Assembly (NCBI RefSeq): GCF_900156815.1
Contig: NZ_FTOT01000002.1
Location: 778,972 to 842,971 of the forward strand
Length of the DNA stretch: 64,000 nt
DNA from: Gemmobacter megaterium
GTDB lineage: Bacteria > Pseudomonadota > Alphaproteobacteria > Rhodobacterales > Rhodobacteraceae
Reading direction: 5' to 3'
The position numbers were made by a program, and so were the translations under genes. Positions 20,709-31,627 of this stretch are shown one piece after another (within the stretch, counting starts at the first letter, position 1; each line of letters starts with the position of its first letter). Under the pieces are notes generated by a model that was not told where the DNA came from, did no database searches, and worked only from the letters and a program-made list of their open reading frames with translations.

Positions 20709-21731
20709 ATGAGCGATCTGACCATACTGGGCGCGGGAATCTTCGGCCTGGCCTGTGCATGGCAGGCCGCACGACGCGGCGCGCGGGTTCAGGTGCTCGA
20801 CCCACACGGCCCCGGCGCCGGAGCCTCGGGTGGGCTGGTCGGGGCACTTGCCCCCCACGCGCCCGAAGGGTGGACCACCGCCAAGGCGTTGCAACTTCAG
20901 GCCCTGACCATGGCCCCGGACTGGTGGGCAGGGGTCGAGGCGGCATCAGGACTGCCCTCGGGCTATGCGCGTTCAGGCCGGGTGCAGCCGCTGAAGGACG
21001 CTCGCGCCATAGACCAGGCGCGGGGCCGCGCAGCCGGTGCCGAGGCGCTATGGCAGGGCAAGGCACAGTGGCGCCTCCGTCCGGCAGATCGCCCCGGCGA
21101 TCCGGCCAGCCCCAGCGGCCTCGTGGCCGAAGACACCCTGACCGCCCGCCTGCATCCACGCATGGCGCTGGCTGCGCTGGTCGGCGCCATCCGGGCGACA
21201 GGGGGCACCGTGGACCGGGCCGGCACACCCAGGGGCCCGGTGATCCATGCGACCGGCGCCGCAGGGCTGCGCGATCTGTCCTCCACGTTCGGGCGCGAGA
21301 TCGGGCGCGGAGAAAAGGGGCAGGCGCTGTCGCTTGCCTTCGATGCGCCCGGCTGGCCGCAAATCTATGCGCCGGGCCTGCATATCGTGTTCCATGCCGA
21401 CGGCACGACGGCCATCGGATCGACATCCGAACGCAGCTATGACCGGCCCGACACCACCGATGCCCAGCTCGACGCGCTCCATGCCCGCGCGCTGGAGGTG
21501 CTGCCCGCGCTTCGGAATGCGCCGGTCCTGACCCGCTGGGCAGGAGAGCGCCCCCGCGCGGCCAGCCGTACGGTGCTGTTGGGGGCATGGCCCGGCAGGC
21601 CGGGGCATTTCATCGCCAATGGCGGGTTCAAGACCGGCTTTGCCATGGCGCCACTGGCGGCGGACAGGCTGGTCGAGCGTGTCCTGACCGGCACCGACCA
21701 CATCCCACCCGACTGGCGCCTGTCCCTCTAG
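20709..21731 (+). CDS. mnmC: FAD-dependent oxidoreductase, MnmC C-domain-like
   Basis: A 340-residue DAO-superfamily flavoprotein. The dinucleotide motif ILGAGIFGLACAW opens the protein, and SGGLVGALAPHAP follows the E/D-bearing second strand. The C-terminal GHFIANGGFKTGFAMAP closes the FAD site. Position next to mnmD and the SGGLVGALAPH motif fit the demodification domain of MnmC, which converts cmnm5U to nm5U in tRNA. The symbol reflects that inferred role. A glycine-oxidase-like amine oxidase remains possible. Its stop overlaps the convergent flavin reductase gene by 4 nt. Confidence 0.78.
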   Translation: MSDLTILGAGIFGLACAWQAARRGARVQVLDPHGPGAGASGGLVGALAPHAPEGWTTAKALQLQALTMAPDWWAGVEAASGLPSGYARSGRVQPLKDARAIDQARGRAAGAEALWQGKAQWRLRPADRPGDPASPSGLVAEDTLTARLHPRMALAALVGAIRATGGTVDRAGTPRGPVIHATGAAGLRDLSSTFGREIGRGEKGQALSLAFDAPGWPQIYAPGLHIVFHADGTTAIGSTSERSYDRPDTTDAQLDALHARALEVLPALRNAPVLTRWAGERPRAASRTVLLGAWPGRPGHFIANGGFKTGFAMAPLAADRLVERVLTGTDHIPPDWRLSL

Positions 21732-22351
21732 CCCTTGGGCGGCCAGACCGGGCGGTCCAGCTGGAACATGTCCTGCGTGCGGGCATACCAGCCAGACCCA
21801 TGCATTCGCCCCACCAGCTCCAGCGCGGGGGTGTCGATGTGGCCGCGTTCGACGTTGCTGACATAGGCATCGTCGATATGGACGGCCAGGATTCGCCCGA
21901 TCACCACCGTCTGCTGCGGCCCCGTGACCACTGCCGACAGGGTGGTGCATTCAAAGCTGACCGGGCTTTCGGCAATGCGCGGCGCGTGGATATGCGTGCT
22001 GGGTGCGGGAGTCAGGCGGGCGATGTCCAACTCTGAGACATCGGCCGGCGCGTCGATGCAGGTCATGTTCATCGCCTCGGCCAGCCGCTCGGGCACAAGG
22101 TTCACGACGAATTCGCCAGTATCCAGAATATTGCGCGCCGTATCCTTGAAGCCGCGCACCGGATCGGCCAGCAGACCCAGCGCCAGCGTGGGCGGGCTGT
22201 GCCCCATCGCATTGAAAAAGCTGTAGGGCGCGGCATTCACCACCCCGGATTTTCCCAAGGTCGAGACCCAGGCAATCGGGCGCGGGGTGATGGTGGCTGT
22301 CATCAGCTTGTAGCCGATGCCGGGGGCGAGCGTGTCGTAATCGAACCTCAT
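21728..22351 (-). CDS. flavin reductase-domain protein
   Basis: A 207-residue FMN-binding split-barrel protein. RPIAWVSTLGKSGVVNAAPYS, FKDTARNILDTGEFVVNLV and the C-terminal GRMHGSGWYARTQDMFQLDRP are characteristic of flavin reductase-like/DIM6-NTAB proteins. They reduce flavins with NAD(P)H or serve as oxidoreductases in aromatic catabolism. The start at MRFDYDT overlaps the nitrilase stop (ATGA), so the two proteins are translationally coupled. A partner monooxygenase is not visible in the window. Confidence 0.85.
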   Translation of the reverse strand: MRFDYDTLAPGIGYKLMTATITPRPIAWVSTLGKSGVVNAAPYSFFNAMGHSPPTLALGLLADPVRGFKDTARNILDTGEFVVNLVPERLAEAMNMTCIDAPADVSELDIARLTPAPSTHIHAPRIAESPVSFECTTLSAVVTGPQQTVVIGRILAVHIDDAYVSNVERGHIDTPALELVGRMHGSGWYARTQDMFQLDRPVWPPKG

Positions 22352-23277
22352 GCTTCGCGCACCGCCGGTTTGGCTTTGGTGTCGACGGTCAACTGGAACA
22401 CATCGGGCCGGGCATAATGGCCGGTACAATCGAAATCATACTTGCCCCGCGCCACATCCACCGGATCCAGCGTGGCATAAAGGATGGTTTCACCGCTGAA
22501 ATCCGGTCCGGCGATCACCTTGCCCAAGGGCGAGACAATGGCCGATCCGCCCCGCATCAACACCGTTTCCGGCGCGTCGCCCAGCGCGCATTCATGATCC
22601 GCCGGATAAGCCGCCCGCGTGATGTGCTGGCACGAGGTGAGCACGAAACACCGCCCTTCCAGCGCGATATGCTGCATGGTGGAAATCCAGGTATCGCGGT
22701 CATCCGCCGTCGGCGCGCAATAGAGCGTGACGCCCTGATGATACATGTGCATCCGCAGCGCCGGCATGTAGTTTTCCCAGCAGATCACCGCGCCGATGGT
22801 GCCGAAATCGGTCTTGAACACCGGCAGGGTCGACCCATCGCCGAACCCCCAGATCAGCCGTTCGCCAGCCGTGGGCATCAACTTGCGATGCTTGCCGACC
22901 AGCCCCTTGGCCCCGTCGAAGTAAAGCGCCGTGCAATAAACCGTGCCGCCATCACGCTCGATCACGCCGATGACAGCGAAGGCGCCGGTCTCGGCCGTGG
23001 CCTCGGCGATCAGGGCGACTTCGGGACCGTCGAGATCAATGGCCGCCGCGTGATAGCGGGCAAAGGCCTCGCGTCCCTCCGGCTTGCGCATCCCGATCGG
23101 GGCGCCGAAGCTGGCGCCCTTGGGATAGCCACCGATCAATGCCTCTGGAAAGACCACCAGCCGCGCGCCCTGCCCGGCCGCGTCGCGCAAGGTGGCGGCC
23201 GTCTTTTCGGCGGTGGCAAGGCTGTCGGCCGGGATAGAGGCGATTTGCGCGACGGCGACCTTGAAGGGGGCAGACAT
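22348..23277 (-). CDS. carbon-nitrogen hydrolase / nitrilase
   Basis: A 309-residue nitrilase-superfamily enzyme that hydrolyses nitriles or amides to acids. The catalytic Glu (VVFPEALIGGYPKG), Lys (LVGKHRKLMPTAGE) and Cys (AVICWENYMPALRM) are all present. CWENYMPL-type context and length place it in the true nitrilase branch (aliphatic or arylaceto-nitriles) rather than the amidases. A GCAAG...AAGGA ribosome binding site precedes the ATG. It is followed by the overlapping flavin reductase and preceded by an FAH-fold hydrolase, suggesting an aromatic or nitrile catabolic operon. Confidence 0.88.
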   Translation of the reverse strand: MSAPFKVAVAQIASIPADSLATAEKTAATLRDAAGQGARLVVFPEALIGGYPKGASFGAPIGMRKPEGREAFARYHAAAIDLDGPEVALIAEATAETGAFAVIGVIERDGGTVYCTALYFDGAKGLVGKHRKLMPTAGERLIWGFGDGSTLPVFKTDFGTIGAVICWENYMPALRMHMYHQGVTLYCAPTADDRDTWISTMQHIALEGRCFVLTSCQHITRAAYPADHECALGDAPETVLMRGGSAIVSPLGKVIAGPDFSGETILYATLDPVDVARGKYDFDCTGHYARPDVFQLTVDTKAKPAVREA

Positions 23278-23307
23278 GGCAAGCGGTCCTTTTACGGCGG
23301 CGGAGAA

Positions 23308-23328
23308 CCGGGGGTTTCACACCCCCGG
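23308..23328. terminator. hairpin between FAH-fold hydrolase and nitrilase genes
   Basis: CCGGGGGT and ACCCCCGG pair perfectly around a 5-nt loop, about 50 nt after the hydrolase stop. No U-run follows on the minus strand. It adjoins repeat copy D and could attenuate read-through into the nitrilase gene. Confidence 0.4.
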
Positions 23329-23336
23329 ACCCCCGT

Positions 23337-23358
23337 GGGGTATTTCAGGCAAGATGAA
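23337..23358 (-). repeat. dispersed intergenic repeat, copy D (variant)
   Basis: On the minus strand this reads TTCATCTTGCCTGAAATACC followed by CC, differing from the other copies in the middle (CCTGAAA for CCCCAAA). It lies 18 nt after the stop of the FAH-fold hydrolase gene. Confidence 0.7.
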
Positions 23359-23375
23359 AGGGGCGGCCTAGCGCG

Positions 23376-24296
23376 TCAACCCGTCGTGACGTCGATCACC
23401 GGATGGCGAATGGTGCCAATCCCCTCGACGCTCGCGACGACCGTATCGCCTGGCCACATCCATTCCTGCGGCTTGCGCCCTGCCCCGACCCCTTCGGGTG
23501 TGCCGGTGGCGATGATGTCGCCCGGTTCCAGCGTGATGCCGCTGGAGATGTCGGCGATCAGCTCATCAACCTTGAACAGCATCTTGGCGGTGTTGGAGCG
23601 TTGCTTTTCCACGCCATTCACCGTCAGCCACAGATCCAGCGCCTGGGGATCGGGGATATCGTCTGCTGTCACGATGCAGGGGCCGAAGGGGGCATAGCTA
23701 TCCATGCCTTTGGAGAAGATCCATTGTCCGGCACGGCGGTTGTCGCGGGCCGAGACGTCGATCATCACCGAATAGCCGAAGACATGGCTCAGCGCATCCT
23801 CGCGGGCGATGCGGCTGGCGGTGGTGCCGATGATCACGGCCAATTCGACTTCCCAGTCCAGTTGCTGGGTGATGGCCTTGTTGTGCCGGATCGGTTCGCC
23901 CGGCCCGATCACGCTGGTCGGCGGCTTGGAAAAGATCACCGGCTGCTTGGGCAGATCGGCGGATGTATCCAGCGCCGACGAGCTTTCGGCCACGTGGTCC
24001 AGATAATTCAGGCCGATGCCAAAGATGTTCTTGCGCGGGCGCGGGATCGGCGCCAGCAGGCGGACATTCGCCAATGCCATGGCCGTGCCCGGCGGGAACG
24101 ACCCCTCGCATTCGTCGAGCATCGCGCGCAACGCGTCGAGCCCCGGACGGCCAAGGTCGATCAGGCCCAACATGCTGTCCGGCATCGTTTCATCGAAAGA
24201 CGCGCCAAGGCGGGCAACGTCCACGACCAGATCATCGGCGATCACGCCAAGGCGGGCCGCGGTTTCAACCGTGGCGCGATAGGTGACAAGTTTCAT
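23376..24296 (-). CDS. fumarylacetoacetate hydrolase-fold protein
   Basis: A 306-residue metal-dependent C-C bond hydrolase. An N-terminal accessory domain precedes the FAH core, with FGIGLNYLDHVAES, DWEVELAVIIGTTA (metal-binding acidic residues), YSVMIDVSARD, FSKGMDSYAPFGPCIV and GDIIATGTPEGVG. Such enzymes cleave acylpyruvates, for example fumarylpyruvate. The start MKLVTYRA lies seven bases after the cupin dioxygenase stop, so the pair is a ring-cleavage/hydrolysis module consistent with gentisate breakdown. No maleylpyruvate isomerase gene is visible nearby. Confidence 0.9.
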   Translation of the reverse strand: MKLVTYRATVETAARLGVIADDLVVDVARLGASFDETMPDSMLGLIDLGRPGLDALRAMLDECEGSFPPGTAMALANVRLLAPIPRPRKNIFGIGLNYLDHVAESSSALDTSADLPKQPVIFSKPPTSVIGPGEPIRHNKAITQQLDWEVELAVIIGTTASRIAREDALSHVFGYSVMIDVSARDNRRAGQWIFSKGMDSYAPFGPCIVTADDIPDPQALDLWLTVNGVEKQRSNTAKMLFKVDELIADISSGITLEPGDIIATGTPEGVGAGRKPQEWMWPGDTVVASVEGIGTIRHPVIDVTTG

Positions 24297-24303
24297 GCTG
24301 TCC

Positions 24304-25425
24304 TCACTTGATGGGCTGATGGCCGCCGTTTTCACCGAAGGCCTGTTCGCGGTAGAGCCCCAGCGCCCGCATCACCGGCAGATCGCTCAGGCAGAACAGG
24401 CAGGCGTCTTCGGTCGCGGAGCCATTGACATGTTCATGCCAGGCCCAGGAGGGCACGCAGAAGATGTCACGTTCCGACCAATCGAACCGCTTGCCGTTGA
24501 TGATGCTGTGCCCCGAGCCCTTGGCCACGGTATACAGATAGCTTCCGGTATGACGATGCGCCTTGGTATGTTCGCCAGGGCGCAGCATCTGCATGCTTGC
24601 GCCCAGCGTGCGCATCACGGGGCCGTTGGTCGTGGGATTGACGTATTCCATCATCACCCCGTCAAACGGCGATCCGTCGGTGCAGCCGGCATAGCGCTGC
24701 AAGGCGTCGTAGGTCGGCGCCCATTCATATTTGAACATCGGGCTGTAGCCCTTGGCCCAGTCGCCCCCCGATGGCGTCAGGCCGGCATTCCCCCAGGTCT
24801 TGGTCATGTCGTCCACCGCATAGCCCACGGCCTGCGTCAGATCCGGGTGAACCTCGTAGAAATTCGCTTCCATCGCATTGACGAAGGGAATGTCCAGGCA
24901 ATCCTGCCAGATGCAGGGGCTGCCTTCGGCGGCGACGGCATGTTCGTGCCAGGTGCCGTTCGGGGTCAGCACGAAATCGTTACGGCCCAGCGTCATCTTG
25001 TGGCCATCGACGACGGTATAGGCGCCCGCGCCTTCGAGAATGAAGCGGATCGCAGAGGCGGAATGGCGGTGCGCGCTGGCGGCTTCGCCAGGATTCATCA
25101 CCTGAAGGCCGGAATAGATCCAGCCGACCGCTGCCGCCACATCATCGCGCCCCGGATTGCGCAGGTAGATCACCCGCCGCCCAGCCTTTTCCGGCGTCAC
25201 CAGATCGACCGAGCGCAGCACCGGCTCGCGCAATTCGGTCCAGCGCCACAGCATCGGCACCGAGGAGGACTGCGGCTCCCAGGGTTCGATCTTGTTGGCC
25301 ACGGTCCACAGCGCGCCTGCGCCGAAACGGTCCAGATCGGCGTAATAGGCCAGCAGTTCGGGCGTGTCTTCCACGTTCGCGCGGCCAGCTACATCCTCGC
25401 GGTGGTTTTCATGCGGGCGTGCCAT
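24304..25425 (-). CDS. gentisate 1,2-dioxygenase-like bicupin
   Basis: A 373-residue Fe(II) ring-cleavage dioxygenase candidate with two cupin domains. The first contains SAHRHSASAIRFILEG and TWHEH, the second KAHRHTGSYLYTV and WHEHVNG, so metal-binding histidines occur in both. The preceding blocks (LWRWTELREPV, RRVIYLRNPG, GLQVMNPGE) match gentisate and related salicylate/hydroxynaphthoate dioxygenases. A GGAGGA ribosome binding site sits 6 nt before the chosen ATG; another ATG four codons upstream lacks one. It probably heads the operon with the FAH-fold hydrolase, nitrilase and flavin reductase. Confidence 0.85.
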   Translation of the reverse strand: MARPHENHREDVAGRANVEDTPELLAYYADLDRFGAGALWTVANKIEPWEPQSSSVPMLWRWTELREPVLRSVDLVTPEKAGRRVIYLRNPGRDDVAAAVGWIYSGLQVMNPGEAASAHRHSASAIRFILEGAGAYTVVDGHKMTLGRNDFVLTPNGTWHEHAVAAEGSPCIWQDCLDIPFVNAMEANFYEVHPDLTQAVGYAVDDMTKTWGNAGLTPSGGDWAKGYSPMFKYEWAPTYDALQRYAGCTDGSPFDGVMMEYVNPTTNGPVMRTLGASMQMLRPGEHTKAHRHTGSYLYTVAKGSGHSIINGKRFDWSERDIFCVPSWAWHEHVNGSATEDACLFCLSDLPVMRALGLYREQAFGENGGHQPIK

Positions 25426-25579
25426 CGAGTCCTCCATGGTGGGATCGGGGCGGAGTGTGCGGCGCGCGCCCCCGGATTGCAACAGGATTTTCGAAAATAT
25501 TGCCCTAAATGGCGCCTCGCTTGCCCTGATGCGCCGATCCGGCGACCGGAGGTGCGGCCGGGCCTGATGGCGCAGCAAC

Positions 25580-25601
25580 AAGGGGGGCAACGCCCCCCTT
25601 T
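25580..25601 (-). terminator. probable gyrB terminator
   Basis: AAGGGGGGC, loop, GCCCCCCTT forms a perfect 9-bp stem 25 nt after the gyrB stop, followed on the minus strand by TTGTTGC. The remainder of 25426-25579 is the upstream region of the dioxygenase gene and includes an AT-rich patch (TTTTCGAAAATATTG), a plausible promoter. Confidence 0.6.
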
Positions 25602-25625
25602 CGCGTCCGCCTGACAGGTCGGGCG

Positions 25626-28100
<2,475 letters not shown>

Positions 28101-28149
28101 TTATAGCTTCGGGGGCAGGGAATGTCACGCCTTGCAGGGCCGATTCCGC

Positions 28150-28770
28150 TTACGTGAACGGAATCACCAGGCCGACGAAAATCAGCAGCACCCCGGACCC
28201 CACATTCAGGCGGCGCACCGCCTCGGGGCTCGACAACAGCCGTCGCGCCCTGTCCAGAAACAGCGCCAGCCCAAGGTTTCCCAGCATCGGAACGACTGCC
28301 GAGATCGCCAGGATGGCCAGGATGTCCCACAAGGTCACGCGCGACAGGTCAAAGAACCCCGGCAGAAACCCCATATAGAACAGTATTGCCTTGGGATTGC
28401 CGATCACCGCAGCGACGCCCACCGAAAAACCGGCCCACACGCCCGGCCGTGTCATCCGGCTGTTGGTGCCCGGCGCTGCGGCTGGCTTGCGGATCAACAG
28501 CACGCCCATCACGACGAACACCGCCGCGGCCACCCAGCGCAGCACCTCCAGCGCATCGCCATACAGCGACAAGACCCAGGCAAGACCCAGAATCGCGCAT
28601 AGCGGCCAGATCAGATCGCCCAGCGCCACGCCCACCGCCAGCGGCCATGCGGCGGCCATCCCCCCGGACAAGGCACGGGCCGTCAGCGCCACCCAGACCG
28701 GCCCCGGCACCGCCCAAAGACCCGCCATGCCCAGCGCATAGAGCATGAGCTGCGAGAACGTCACCGTCAT
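28150..28770 (-). CDS. LysE-family translocator
   Basis: A 206-residue inner-membrane protein with about six hydrophobic segments. The N-terminal AVPGPVWVALTARALSGG is the family hallmark of LysE/RhtB amino-acid exporters, and GNPKAILFYMGFLPGFFD is the second. The substrate is probably an amino acid or a homoserine-lactone-like compound. It overlaps the VOC gene by 4 nt (ATGA) and lies in the recF-gyrB interval. Confidence 0.9.
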   Translation of the reverse strand: MTVTFSQLMLYALGMAGLWAVPGPVWVALTARALSGGMAAAWPLAVGVALGDLIWPLCAILGLAWVLSLYGDALEVLRWVAAAVFVVMGVLLIRKPAAAPGTNSRMTRPGVWAGFSVGVAAVIGNPKAILFYMGFLPGFFDLSRVTLWDILAILAISAVVPMLGNLGLALFLDRARRLLSSPEAVRRLNVGSGVLLIFVGLVIPFT

Positions 28771-29204
28771 GCGGCACCTTCGGGCAGGGTCAGGCTGCCA
28801 TCATCCGCCAAAGGCCAGAACGGGTTCATGGCCACCTCCCAGACATGTCCGTCCGGATCGGCCCAATAGCCGGAATAGCCGCCCCAGAACACCTTCTCGG
28901 GCCGTTTCAGGGCAATGCCACCCGCCCGCAAGGCGGCCTCAAAGGCCGCGTCCACCTCGGTCTCGGTGGCAAAGTTCTGCGCCAGCGTCACCGCCCCCAC
29001 CCCGAGCGCGGCGTCGGACCGCCCCTGATCCGCTGCCAGATCCGCCAGCCCGAACAGCGCCAGAACCGCGCCATGCATCTGGTAAAAGGCAACGCCCGGC
29101 TGGCTTTCGCCATGCTCTGTCCAGCCCAGCCGGGCATAGAAGGCACGCGATGCGGCAAGATCGGCCACGCCAAGGGTTGTCAATGTCACGCGCTGGGGGG
29201 TCAT
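28767..29204 (-). CDS. VOC (glyoxalase/bleomycin-resistance fold) protein
   Basis: A 145-residue VOC-fold protein. TLTTLGVADLAASRAFYARLGW opens the first beta-alpha-beta module, and SGYWADPDGHVWEVAMNPFW closes the second with a conserved acidic metal ligand. Family members include glyoxalases, dioxygenases and drug-binding proteins, and no specific activity can be assigned. Translation is coupled on both sides: its ATG overlaps the recF stop, and its own stop overlaps the LysE-family start, both by ATGA. Confidence 0.88.
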   Translation of the reverse strand: MTPQRVTLTTLGVADLAASRAFYARLGWTEHGESQPGVAFYQMHGAVLALFGLADLAADQGRSDAALGVGAVTLAQNFATETEVDAAFEAALRAGGIALKRPEKVFWGGYSGYWADPDGHVWEVAMNPFWPLADDGSLTLPEGAA

Positions 29205-30256
29205 GCCGGGCTCACTGTGGAAACGCCGCCGGTTTCGGCGACAGCAAATCCTTGGGCTCTTTGCCCCAAGGTGTCAAACAGCCCCGGCTCTGTTCCGGTC
29301 AGGAACGCCTGCGCCCGCAAGACACAGATCTCGTCGTACAAGGCCGCTCGACGGGCCGGATCCAGATGCGCTGCAACCTCGTCCAGCAGGATCAGCGGCG
29401 GTCGCCCCAGTTCCTCGGCCGCAATCCGCGCGCTGGCCAGGACAAGTGAAATCAGCAATGCCTTCTGCTCGCCGGTTGAACAAAGCGCCGCAGGCATGTC
29501 CTTGGCGGCCCAGACCGCCCGCAGATCGGCGCGATGCGGACCGGCCAGCGTCCGCCCGGCGGCCATGTCGCGCCGCCGCCCCTCTGCCAACGCAGCCGCC
29601 AGATCCCCAGTTCCCTCGCCCGGTTCCAGCTCCAGCGTCGCGGCGGGAAAGGCACCGTCCACCTGCGCCGCCTGCAACCGCGCCACCACCGAGCGACGGG
29701 CCGCAGTGATCCGCCCCCCCGCATCTGCCATGCGCGCCTCGATCACGCCGTACCAGGCCGGATCCTGCACCTGCTCTTTCAGCAGGCGGTTCCGCTCGCG
29801 CATTGCGCGCTCATAGTCCAGGGTCGCTTCGGCATGATCGGACTGCAAGCTCAGCACGAGCCGGTCCAGAAAACGCCGCCGCCCCTCGGGTGCCTCGATC
29901 CACAGCCGGTCCATGGCGGGCACCAGCCAGACGACCCTGGCCAGCGCGCCCATGGCGGTCTGGGTCGCGCCTTTGCCGTCGATCCGCACCTGACGCCCCG
30001 CCCCTTCGGCCCAGGTCTCGACTTCGCGCCCGTCCAGCACCGCGGCCACTTTCCAGCCTGCCGCGTCGGGGCGCCGGCCGACATCCTCTGCGGCAGCCCG
30101 GCGCAAACCCCGGCCCGGCGACAGCAAAGAAACCGCTTCGAGGATATTGGTCTTGCCTGCCCCGTTCGGCCCCCATATCGCCACGGGCCGCCCGTCGAAC
30201 GTCAGCCGCAATGCCTTGTGGCTGCGGAACAGGGCCAGACGCAGATCCGACAGCAT
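29201..30256 (-). CDS. recF: DNA replication/repair protein RecF
   Basis: An SMC-like ATPase that loads RecA at gaps and aids recombination repair. The protein has 351 residues. Walker A GPNGAGKTNILEAVS, the signature-like STGEQKALLISLVLA and Walker B PLILLDEVAAHLD are intact. It follows dnaN by 69 nt on the same strand, the ancestral order. Its stop overlaps the VOC gene start, so the VOC and LysE genes have been inserted between recF and gyrB without breaking the operon. Confidence 0.95.
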   Translation of the reverse strand: MLSDLRLALFRSHKALRLTFDGRPVAIWGPNGAGKTNILEAVSLLSPGRGLRRAAAEDVGRRPDAAGWKVAAVLDGREVETWAEGAGRQVRIDGKGATQTAMGALARVVWLVPAMDRLWIEAPEGRRRFLDRLVLSLQSDHAEATLDYERAMRERNRLLKEQVQDPAWYGVIEARMADAGGRITAARRSVVARLQAAQVDGAFPAATLELEPGEGTGDLAAALAEGRRRDMAAGRTLAGPHRADLRAVWAAKDMPAALCSTGEQKALLISLVLASARIAAEELGRPPLILLDEVAAHLDPARRAALYDEICVLRAQAFLTGTEPGLFDTLGQRAQGFAVAETGGVSTVSPA

Positions 30257-30325
30257 CGCGCTACTTCGCCTTGATCCAGATATCCTCGGGGGTACAGGGG
30301 CAGACAGCCCCCGCTGCGCCCTGCG

Positions 30326-31444
30326 TCACACGCGCATCGGCATGACGACATAGACCGCCGACGTATCATTGCCTTCGCGCATCAGGGTCGGATCCCCCGA
30401 CGAGTTGAACAGGAACACGGCATTCTCGCGGTCCACCTGACTGGCGATTTCCAGCAGATATTTGGCGTTGAAACCGATTTCCAGCCGCTCGTCGCCATAG
30501 GCCACGACCAGTTCCTCCTCGGCGGCGCCCGAATCCGGCGCGTTCACCGACAGGACCAGACGGTCTTCGTCCAGGCTCAGCTTCACGGCGCGGCTGCGCT
30601 CGGACGAAACGGTGGCCACCCTGTCCACGGCCTTGGCGAAATCGCCGGCGTCCACTTCCAGCCGCCGGGTGTTGCCCACCGGGATCACGCGGGAATAGTC
30701 GGGGAATGTGCCGTCGATCACCTTGGAAGTCAGCGTGATGGTCGGCGTCGCAAAGCGCACCTTGGTCTCCGAGACCGAGACGGCGATCTGCGCATCGTCA
30801 TCATCCAGCAGTTTGCGCAACTCGCCAACGGTCTTGCGCGGCACGATCACACCGGGCATTCCGCCAGCCCCTTCCGGCAAGGGCGCATCGATACGCGCCA
30901 GCCGGTGGCCATCGGTCGCCACACAGCGCAGCACAGGCCCCTCGTCGCCCGTCGCGGTGTGCATATAGACGCCGTTCAGATAGTACCGGGTTTCTTCGGT
31001 CGAAATGGCGAATTTCGCCTTGTCGAACAGCCGCCGCAGGACGGGCGCCGGGGCCGAGAAGTTCGAGGCATATTCCGACGAGGCCATCACCGGAAAATCC
31101 TCTCGCGGCAAGGTGGCCAGGTTGAAGGTTGACCGGCCCGCCTCGATCAGCAGCCGCCCGCTTGCCGCCTCGTCCGTCAGCGTGACCAGCGCGCCATCGG
31201 GCAGCTTGCGCACGATCTCGTGCAGCATGACGGCGGAAACCGTGGTGGCGCCGGCGCGTTCGACCTGGGCCACAGCCTTGTCCACCACCTCGATATCCAG
31301 ATCGGTGGCACGGAACGATACGCCGGCCCCTTCCGCCTCGACCAGAACGTTGGCCAGAATGGGAATCGTGTTCCGCCGCTCGACCACCGACTGGGCCTGC
31401 GCCACGGCTTTCAAAAGCGTCGCGCGCTCGATGCTGAACTTCAT
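30326..31444 (-). CDS. dnaN: DNA polymerase III beta sliding clamp
   Basis: The processivity clamp of the replicative polymerase, 372 residues. MKFSIERATLLKAVAQAQSV, NTIPILANVL, the three-domain repeat architecture and the C-terminal VYVVMPMRV, where clamp monomers end, are as expected. dnaA, the usual upstream neighbour, is not on this side; a hydroxyacid dehydrogenase gene is. The 183-nt upstream gap to 31627 is GC-rich and contains no TTATCCACA-type DnaA box, so no origin is called here. Confidence 0.96.
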   Translation of the reverse strand: MKFSIERATLLKAVAQAQSVVERRNTIPILANVLVEAEGAGVSFRATDLDIEVVDKAVAQVERAGATTVSAVMLHEIVRKLPDGALVTLTDEAASGRLLIEAGRSTFNLATLPREDFPVMASSEYASNFSAPAPVLRRLFDKAKFAISTEETRYYLNGVYMHTATGDEGPVLRCVATDGHRLARIDAPLPEGAGGMPGVIVPRKTVGELRKLLDDDDAQIAVSVSETKVRFATPTITLTSKVIDGTFPDYSRVIPVGNTRRLEVDAGDFAKAVDRVATVSSERSRAVKLSLDEDRLVLSVNAPDSGAAEEELVVAYGDERLEIGFNAKYLLEIASQVDRENAVFLFNSSGDPTLMREGNDTSAVYVVMPMRV

Positions 31445-31599
31445 ACGAACCCCCTGTTCTTGCCCGCCGGGGCGGCAGCCCCCGGGGCCACGAAACTACC
31501 CGGAATCCCGCGCGGCACAAGGGGGTTGGCAGGACAAACCGCCATGAATGGCCAAGGTGCAACGCCGTAGGGCACGCGCCAGGGGATCAGAAGGTGCCC

Positions 31600-31619
31600 G
31601 CGCCCCTTGCAGGGGGCGC
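31600..31619 (-). terminator. hairpin after the hydroxyacid dehydrogenase gene
   Basis: GCGCCCC and GGGGCGC pair around a short loop just 8 nt past the dehydrogenase stop, with no U-run. It is a possible factor-dependent terminator protecting dnaN from read-through. Confidence 0.35.
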
Positions 31620-31627
31620 CGCCTTGC

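Noticed and set aside
31445..31627. Replication origin beside dnaN
   Set aside because: There is no DnaA-box cluster, no AT-rich unwinding element and no dnaA gene.
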